Source: Bacteroidetes bacterium GWA2_31_9b
GTDB taxonomy: Bacteria > Bacteroidota > Bacteroidia > Bacteroidales > UBA12077
Direction of reading: 5' to 3'
DNA length: 7,184 bases
Assembly: GCA_001769005.1 (NCBI GenBank)
Contig: MENE01000059.1
Span: 1-7,184, forward strand
Part shown: positions 6,792 to 7,184 of the stretch, in pieces
Position numbering within the stretch: the first letter of the stretch is position 1
How the letters are laid out: each line of letters opens with the position of its first letter
Position numbers and translations under genes: made by a program
The notes under the pieces: model-generated
What the model saw: only the letters and a program-made list of their open reading frames with translations
Databases searched by the model: none
Told to the model about the DNA's origin: nothing

Positions 6792-7184
6792 ATGAATGTA
6801 AAACGATTTCTCTGTATTTTTTTTCTATTTATTATTACTTTTCTCAGTATAACAGAATTATTCTCGCAGGTAGTTAAACAAATTGAACCTCCATTTTGGT
6901 GGGCCGAAATGAAAAATAACAATCTGCAATTAATGATTCATGGAGATGAAATTTTCACTTACTCTATAACATCAGATCGCCCTGAATTGATAAAAAATAT
7001 TGAAAAAACACAAAGCCCAAATTATGTATTTATCAACTTTGTTCTTCCTTCTGATTTAAAACCATCAATTATAAAAATCAATTTTCTGAAAAATGATGTT
7101 ATTGAAGAAACAATTAATTACGAATTTAAATCAAGAAATAAAGATAAAAACCAAAACAAGGGCTTTGATAATTCAGATGTAATT
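6792..7184 (+). CDS. Secreted GH13 neopullulanase/cyclomaltodextrinase-type enzyme, N-terminal part (runs off the window)
   Basis: Only the first 131 codons are present; the frame is open at the right edge. Residues 1-25 form a signal peptide (MNVKR, a long hydrophobic core, ELFS before Q26). Cys8 sits inside the hydrophobic core and is not a lipobox, so a periplasmic product is more likely than a lipoprotein. Residues 32-40, EPPFWWAEM, followed by LQLMIHGDEI, match the start of the N-terminal beta-sandwich of Bacteroidota SusA-like GH13 enzymes (cyclomaltodextrinase N-terminal domain). The last visible residues, GFDNSDVI (124-131), are the usual lead-in to the GH13 barrel. The catalytic residues lie outside the window, so activity cannot be checked. 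The full enzyme would hydrolyse alpha-1,4-glucan oligosaccharides, supplying maltose to the transporter. The gene starts four bases after the GH65 stop and is clearly in the same operon. The symbol susA would be reasonable but is unproven. Confidence 0.85.
   Translation, partial: MNVKRFLCIFFLFIITFLSITELFSQVVKQIEPPFWWAEMKNNNLQLMIHGDEIFTYSITSDRPELIKNIEKTQSPNYVFINFVLPSDLKPSIIKINFLKNDVIEETINYEFKSRNKDKNQNKGFDNSDVI

Overview
The window looks like chromosomal DNA from a member of the Bacteroidota. It is AT-rich. It has two close matches to the Bacteroidota -7 promoter box (TAnnTTTG), one with a well-spaced -33 partner. Its start codons lack Shine-Dalgarno sequences and sit behind A/T-rich stretches. 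The gene content (a long POT peptide transporter, and an alpha-glucan operon ending in a SusA-like secreted GH13) is typical of that phylum. I cannot name a genus from this window.

Layout: positions 7-37 hold a promoter for a single-gene unit, a proton-coupled oligopeptide transporter of the POT/PTR family (85-1926). This unit ends in a strong intrinsic terminator (1946-1985). A 361-base intergenic region follows (1927-2287). It carries a LacI-type palindrome, a small inverted repeat, a probable -7 box, a 12-codon mini-ORF and a hairpin-forming inverted repeat built from GGTATA-like units. From 2288 to the right edge, four genes run in one direction with gaps of 4, 17 and 4 bases and no terminator between them: an SLC45-like sugar MFS transporter, beta-phosphoglucomutase (pgmB), a GH65 disaccharide phosphorylase most like maltose phosphorylase, and the first 131 codons of a secreted neopullulanase/cyclomaltodextrinase-type GH13 enzyme.

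The four genes form a coherent maltose/maltodextrin route. The exported GH13 enzyme would cut alpha-glucan oligosaccharides outside the cytoplasm, and the MFS protein would bring maltose in. GH65 would split maltose with phosphate into glucose and beta-glucose-1-phosphate, and PgmB would convert the latter to glucose-6-phosphate. One of the two glucose units is thus phosphorylated without ATP. This is a known type of Bacteroidota mal operon, not a new system. The peptide transporter is a separate unit.

I found no previously undescribed system. The parts most worth a second look are the long structured leader before the mal operon (mini-ORF plus hairpin repeat), the candidate operator upstream of it, and the altered ExxER motif and long extracytoplasmic loop of the POT transporter.
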